A stretch of DNA of 10,169 nucleotides from CAZXFG01 sp964640515. GTDB taxonomy: Bacteria; Patescibacteriota; Patescibacteriia; Magasanikbacterales; GWA2-37-8. The notes under the pieces were generated by a model. That model searched no databases, was not told the DNA's origin, and saw only the letters and a program-made list of their open reading frames with translations. Shown piece by piece: positions 7,813 through 10,169 of this stretch. Made by a program: the position numbers and the translations under genes. Position 1 is the stretch's first letter, and each line of letters opens with the position of its first letter. The DNA lies in contig CAZXFG010000030.1 of assembly GCA_964640515.1 (NCBI GenBank), positions 1 through 10,169 on the forward strand, in the 5' to 3' direction.

Positions 7813-8496
7813 ATGATGGTGATAATTTTGGAATTTTTTTTATTTGGTTTCATCGGTTGGGTGATTGATTCAATGTACCGCAGTCTGCGGGAAAAGCGCT
7901 GGATTAATGCCGGGTATTTTAAGGGTCCGATTTGTCCGGTTTATGGGTTTGGCGGTTTGGCTCTAATGTTTATTTTTGAGTACTATTTCGCTTTGCCTGT
8001 TTGGCTGTTGGTGATTGCTTCAGCTTCGGCTTTGGTGTTGGTAGAGTACTTAAGCGGAATTTTTTGCGAAAAAGTTTTACAAGTAAAATTATGGGATTAT
8101 TCTCACTCTCGTTTTAACATTGGCGGATATATTGATCTGGAGCATTCTTTTTATTGGTTGATTTCGGTAGTGGTTTTTTATTATTTTATTTTTCCTTATG
8201 TTTCATGGGCGGGAAATTTAATCGTGGTGCCAAAATATTTTGATTTGCTGGCTTTGTTGATAACGGTTTTTGTTTTTCTATCGGCTATCGTCCGCAAAAG
8301 TCCCGCTCGTTTTTTGGAGTTCAAAGAGAAAGTGCTTAACCTATCCGTAGATGATTATCAACATCTGGTATCTGATATTAGGAAGTTGTATCGGGCCAAA
8401 ACCGAAGAGGCGGGAAATATTTTGAGGGAGAAGATAAACAGACGGCTGGCCAAGACCAGCGCGCGATTAAAGAATTGGCGGCGGGAAACTAAGTAA
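7813..8496 (+). CDS. CmpB-like 'putative ABC-transporter type IV' family membrane protein
   Basis: 227 residues, an integral membrane protein. Hydrophobic spans lie at about 2-18, 44-60, 63-83, 112-130 and 142-160, followed by a basic cytoplasmic helical tail (about 162-227). The motif set matches the ABC_trans_CmpB family: FIGWVIDSMYRS (13-24), INAGYFKGPICPVYGFG (31-47), VEYLSG (77-82), LWDYS (93-97) and FNIGG (101-105). Despite the family name no ATPase partner is present here and the transported substrate, if any, is not known; the biochemical role of the family is poorly established. The start is either of two adjacent ATGs (7813 or 7816); 7813 is used. The gene probably has its own leaderless promoter. 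Its 3' end overlaps the convergent tsaD by 8 bp, with no terminator visible between them. Confidence 0.85.
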   Translation: MMVIILEFFLFGFIGWVIDSMYRSLREKRWINAGYFKGPICPVYGFGGLALMFIFEYYFALPVWLLVIASASALVLVEYLSGIFCEKVLQVKLWDYSHSRFNIGGYIDLEHSFYWLISVVVFYYFIFPYVSWAGNLIVVPKYFDLLALLITVFVFLSAIVRKSPARFLEFKEKVLNLSVDDYQHLVSDIRKLYRAKTEEAGNILREKINRRLAKTSARLKNWRRETK

Positions 8497-9577
8497 GCTC
8501 CCAGTTGGGGTCGGCTGATAGTTTGGCCCAGGAAGTAAAGTCTTTTTTTAGGGCATGATAATATCCAGCCACGGCAATCATCACGGCGTTATCCATGCAG
8601 TATTTAAGTTCGGGAGAGAGAAAGACAGCGGACGGCTGTTCTTTTTTTATTATTTCTTCCAGAGTTTTTCTTAATTTTTTGTTGGCGCTGACTCCGCCGG
8701 CCAGGATAATAGTTTTAGGTTCATATTTTACGGCGGCCTTGATGGTTTTTATGACCAAGACATCAACGATGGCTTGTTCAAAAGAAGCGCAGAAATCATT
8801 GATGGTTGTGTCATCGCGAGGAGCGGAACGACATGGCGATCCCTTGGTTTCAATTTGTGTAGCCGGAGATTGCTTCGTCACTGCGTTCCTCGCAATGACA
8901 AGTGAATTATCCCTTAACCAATAAAGCGCGGAAGTTTTTAAACCGGAAAAACTGAAGTCAAAATTATTTTCCCGAATCATTGGCCGAGGAAAATTAATAG
9001 CTGTAGTATCGCCTGTGGCGGCCAATTGGGATATCTGCGGTCCGCCCGGATAGGGTAGTTCTAAAAGTTTGGCCACCTTGTCAAAACATTCACCGGCCGC
9101 ATCGTCTTTGGTCTGGCCCAATACTTTATATTTCCCTTGTTCTTTAATATAAATTAATTCAGTATGGCCGCCGCTGACCACAAGCGCTAAAGACGGGTAA
9201 ATAATTTGTGGGTTTCCAATCTCCACTGAATGGATATGGCCTTCCAAGTGGTTTAGACTGACCACCGGAATATCCCAGGCGTAAGATAAAGCGCGAGCGG
9301 CTTCGGTCCCGACTATTAGTCCGGTGATTAATCCGGGTCCGGTAGCGACAGCGATCGCCTCTGGCCTTTCTTGCCCCTTTAGCGCTTCTTCAATCAAAGG
9401 CGCTATTTTTTCCGCGTGCATTCTTCCGGCTATCTCCGGCACTACTCCGCCGTATTTTTCATGGATAGCAATTTGAGAAGCGGTTTTTTCGGACAAAACA
9501 AAAAAGCCCTTTTTAGAACAATCTAGCAGGGCCACGGAAGTGTCATCGCAGGATGATTCTATTCCTAGTATTCTCAT
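8489..9577 (-). CDS. tsaD: tRNA N6-adenosine threonylcarbamoyltransferase TsaD, with in-frame palindromic insert
   Basis: 362 residues. TsaD transfers the threonylcarbamoyl group to A37 of tRNAs reading ANN codons, together with TsaB and TsaE in bacteria. The ASKHA-fold markers are present: MRILGIESSCDDTSVAL (1-17), HEKYGGVVPEIAGRMH (39-54), metal ligands H110 and H114 in NHLEGH (109-114), SGGHTELI (135-142), GECFDKVAKLL (162-172), FSFSGLKT (208-215), AGGVSANKKLR (293-303) and D329 in CMDNA (327-331). Residues 227-256 come from a 90-bp palindromic element and are absent from normal TsaD; without them the protein would be 332 residues, close to the usual length. The start at 9577 gives the standard N-terminus; an extension to 9607 would run into the tRNA gene and is rejected. 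Its ATG is 2 nt after the tRNA, whose promoter probably also drives it. No frameshift or missing catalytic residue is seen, so it is likely functional. Confidence 0.95.
   Translation of the reverse strand: MRILGIESSCDDTSVALLDCSKKGFFVLSEKTASQIAIHEKYGGVVPEIAGRMHAEKIAPLIEEALKGQERPEAIAVATGPGLITGLIVGTEAARALSYAWDIPVVSLNHLEGHIHSVEIGNPQIIYPSLALVVSGGHTELIYIKEQGKYKVLGQTKDDAAGECFDKVAKLLELPYPGGPQISQLAATGDTTAINFPRPMIRENNFDFSFSGLKTSALYWLRDNSLVIARNAVTKQSPATQIETKGSPCRSAPRDDTTINDFCASFEQAIVDVLVIKTIKAAVKYEPKTIILAGGVSANKKLRKTLEEIIKKEQPSAVFLSPELKYCMDNAVMIAVAGYYHALKKDFTSWAKLSADPNWELT
8809..8900. repeat. Palindromic repeat element inserted in frame in tsaD
   Basis: The left arm 8809-8843 and right arm 8865-8900 are imperfect inverted repeats (25 of 35 positions match without gaps, including the outer TGTCAT/ATGACA and the GCGAGGA/TCCTCGC block), around a centre of about 21 nt. 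The core 8810-8899 is exactly 90 bp and begins on a codon boundary of tsaD, so it adds 30 codons with no stop or frameshift. On the minus strand it reads VIARNAVTKQSP ... RSAPRDD. From memory, this peptide and the DNA motif CATTGCGAGGAACG recur as a dispersed palindromic repeat in many bacterial genomes. In-frame insertion into protein genes is the known behaviour of Rickettsia palindromic elements. No clear target-site duplication is visible. No transposase is nearby, so any mobility would be in trans. Confidence 0.85.
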
Positions 9578-9579
9578 AG

Positions 9580-9653
9580 TGTCAGGGGAGGGAATCGAAC
9601 CCTCCACCTCGGGGTTATGAATCCCGTGCTCTAACCAGCTGAGCTACCCTGAC
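9580..9653 (-). tRNA. tRNA with anticodon CAU, probably elongator tRNA-Met
   Basis: 74 nt with a full cloverleaf on the minus strand: acceptor GTCAGGG/CCCTGAC, TA at 8-9, D stem GCTC/GAGC with loop AGCTGGTTA, anticodon stem CGGGA/CCCCG (its last pair, A31-C39, is a mismatch) around TTCATAA, variable loop AGGTG, T stem GAGGG/CCCTC around TTCGATT, discriminator A. The anticodon is CAU with A37. The normal G1-C72 pair and lack of three G-C pairs at the loop side of the anticodon stem argue against initiator tRNA. Elongator Met is preferred from overall resemblance; tRNA-Ile2, in which C34 becomes lysidine, cannot be excluded by eye. CCA is not encoded (the next bases are CT then ATG of tsaD), so CCA-adding enzyme is needed. 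Either identity makes it a t6A37 substrate. Confidence 0.95.
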
Positions 9654-9668
9654 ATGGAAATTACAGCC

Positions 9669-9697
9669 ATATTACTATTTTTTCGCTCCAAAGTCAA
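9669..9697 (-). promoter_or_regulatory. Promoter for the tRNA-tsaD unit
   Basis: On the minus strand, TTGACT (9692-9697, 5 of 6 matches to the -35 consensus) is separated by exactly 17 bp from TAATAT (9669-9674, 4 of 6 matches to the -10). Transcription would start near 9662, giving the tRNA a 5' leader of about 9 nt for RNase P to remove. The -35 box lies 9 bp past the hairpin of the upstream HU terminator. No other promoter is possible between the tRNA and tsaD, because they are 2 nt apart. Confidence 0.7.
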
Positions 9698-9698
9698 T

Positions 9699-9735
9699 AA
9701 TAACAAAACCCGCCTAAAGAGGCGGGTTGTTTTTT
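9699..9735 (-). terminator. Hairpin terminator after the HU gene, possibly bidirectional
   Basis: AACCCGCCT (9707-9715) and AGGCGGGTT (9720-9728) form a perfect 9-bp GC-rich stem around a 4-nt loop. Read on the minus strand, after the HU gene, the stem is followed by TTGTTATTATT, a moderate T tract. Read on the plus strand it is followed by G and six T (9730-9735), a stronger tract. It therefore ends HU transcripts before the tRNA promoter and could also stop any plus-strand transcript entering from the tsaD side. Confidence 0.8.
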
Positions 9736-9750
9736 GATGAGCTCGCTATT

Positions 9751-10032
9751 TTACAAAACAGCTTCTTTCGCGGCTTTGGCGACGCGGAATTTAACCACAG
9801 TTTTGGCCGGAATCTGAATGGTCGCTCCAGTGGCCGGGTTGCGGCCTTGGCGCGCATTGCGATGCACCTTTACCAATTTACCTAGTCCCGGCACCACAAA
9901 TACGCCGCTCTTTTTGACCTCATGATACGCTAACTCCACCATAGCGTCCATGAAACCTACCACATCCTTTTTGGCCAAGCCCGTTTTTTCTGCCAAGGCA
10001 GATAACAGGGCTGACTTGGTCATGCCTGCCAT
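9751..10032 (-). CDS. HU-family DNA-binding protein
   Basis: 93 residues, the standard size of HU/IHF proteins. HU is a small basic dimer that bends and compacts DNA in the nucleoid. The N-terminal helices MTKSALLSALAEKTGLAKKDV (4-24) form the dimer body. GLGKLVKVHRNARQGRNPATG (49-69) includes the beta-arm signature RxGRNPxTG, with R64-N65-P66 as the tip whose Pro intercalates into DNA. IPAKTVVKFRVAKAAKEAV (74-92) is the typical C-terminus. The start at 10032 (MAGMTKS) is preferred; the ATG at 10023 (MTKS) is an equally plausible alternative, and neither has a Shine-Dalgarno. An open frame continues upstream to 10110 and beyond but crosses the predicted promoter and is not HU-like. A terminator lies about 20 bp after the stop. 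Confidence 0.93.
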   Translation of the reverse strand: MAGMTKSALLSALAEKTGLAKKDVVGFMDAMVELAYHEVKKSGVFVVPGLGKLVKVHRNARQGRNPATGATIQIPAKTVVKFRVAKAAKEAVL

Positions 10033-10069
10033 AATTTTAAGATTAAGAATAAATATATTTTTACGACCC

Positions 10070-10130
10070 TTATTAGCTAGTATTATACTATTTCCTTGGA
10101 AAAAGCGCAATAGCGCGATATAGCTAATAA
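10070..10130. repeat. Inverted repeats bracketing the HU promoter
   Basis: TTATTAGCTA (10070-10079) and TAGCTAATAA (10121-10130) are exact inverted copies 41 bp apart, one near the predicted transcription start and one about 46 bp upstream of it. Between them lie smaller palindromes: TAGTAT-T-ATACTA (10078-10090), TTTCC-TT-GGAAA (10091-10102) and GCGC-AATA-GCGC (10105-10116). They could be operator sites for autoregulation or a structured region, but AT-rich DNA gives some of this by chance. Nothing else was recognised from 10131 to the window end at 10169. Confidence 0.4.
10082..10110 (-). promoter_or_regulatory. Promoter of the HU gene
   Basis: On the minus strand a perfect TATAAT lies at 10082-10087, with TTGCGC (10105-10110, only the TTG matches consensus) 17 bp upstream. 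The predicted start is near 10075, so the leader is about 43 nt, AT-rich and without a Shine-Dalgarno. The -10 lies inside a 13-bp palindrome, TAGTAT-T-ATACTA (10078-10090). A 10-bp inverted repeat brackets the promoter. Confidence 0.65.
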
Positions 10131-10169
10131 ATCCGGTTACCCAACCCCTACCGAATAGATAATAAATAG

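Noticed and set aside
8809..8900. CRISPR-like repeat or split tsaD pseudogene
   Set aside because: There is one inverted pair, not direct repeats with spacers, and the frame is intact with all catalytic motifs present on both sides.
8595..8924. 109-residue open frame on the plus strand opposite tsaD
   Set aside because: It is antisense to well-conserved tsaD motifs and is open partly because the palindromic element can be read in both directions; no start signals.
9578..9607. N-terminal extension of tsaD by 10 codons (MEGSIPSPDT)
   Set aside because: It lies almost wholly inside the tRNA gene, and TsaD proteins start at the MRILGIESSCDD segment.
10033..10110. N-terminal extension of the HU protein by 26 codons
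   Set aside because: HU proteins have no such extension and the stretch crosses a perfect -10 box. The frame happens to stay open to the window end.
1..10169. Alternative genetic code with TGA as a sense codon, as in Gracilibacteria
   Set aside because: All genes read through without an in-frame TGA. TGA is also unused as a stop, but eight genes are too few to read anything into that.

Overview
The window looks like a chromosomal stretch of a small-genome bacterium, most likely of the Patescibacteria / Candidate Phyla Radiation type. This is inferred from the very compact layout, mostly absent Shine-Dalgarno sequences, a tRNA without an encoded CCA, a cysteine-containing PheS variant, and house-keeping genes beside small proteins of unknown role. 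No taxonomic marker here is decisive. The standard genetic code fits: all eight protein genes end in TAA (seven) or TAG (one), and none needs an in-frame TGA.

Left part (1-3755, + strand): the C-terminal end of an RseP-type site-2 metalloprotease, then pheS and pheT, the two subunits of phenylalanyl-tRNA synthetase. These three are tightly packed and probably form one transcript. Middle (3756-4290): a 127-residue membrane-anchored protein of unknown function with its own extended -10 promoter, the only strong Shine-Dalgarno in the window, and a clear intrinsic terminator. Then dnaE (4291-7773), the replicative DNA polymerase III alpha subunit with a complete set of PHP-domain metal ligands, and a five-helix membrane protein of the CmpB-like 'ABC transporter type IV' family (7813-8496). 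The start codons of both lie only a few bases after their predicted -10 boxes, suggesting leaderless or nearly leaderless mRNAs.

Right part (8489-10169, - strand): tsaD (t6A tRNA modification) converges on the membrane protein gene and overlaps its end by 8 bp. Directly upstream of tsaD, with only 2 nt between, is a tRNA with anticodon CAU and A37, itself an expected substrate of the t6A pathway. One promoter upstream of the tRNA appears to serve both. Further upstream are a hairpin terminator and a gene for an HU-family DNA-binding protein with its own promoter.

The most unusual features are a 90-bp imperfect palindrome inserted exactly in frame in tsaD, adding 30 residues (similar in style to Rickettsia palindromic elements), and the tRNA/tsaD junction, where normal tRNA 3' processing would leave a tsaD mRNA with a 2-nt leader. 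I saw no CRISPR array, rRNA, transposase or defence system.
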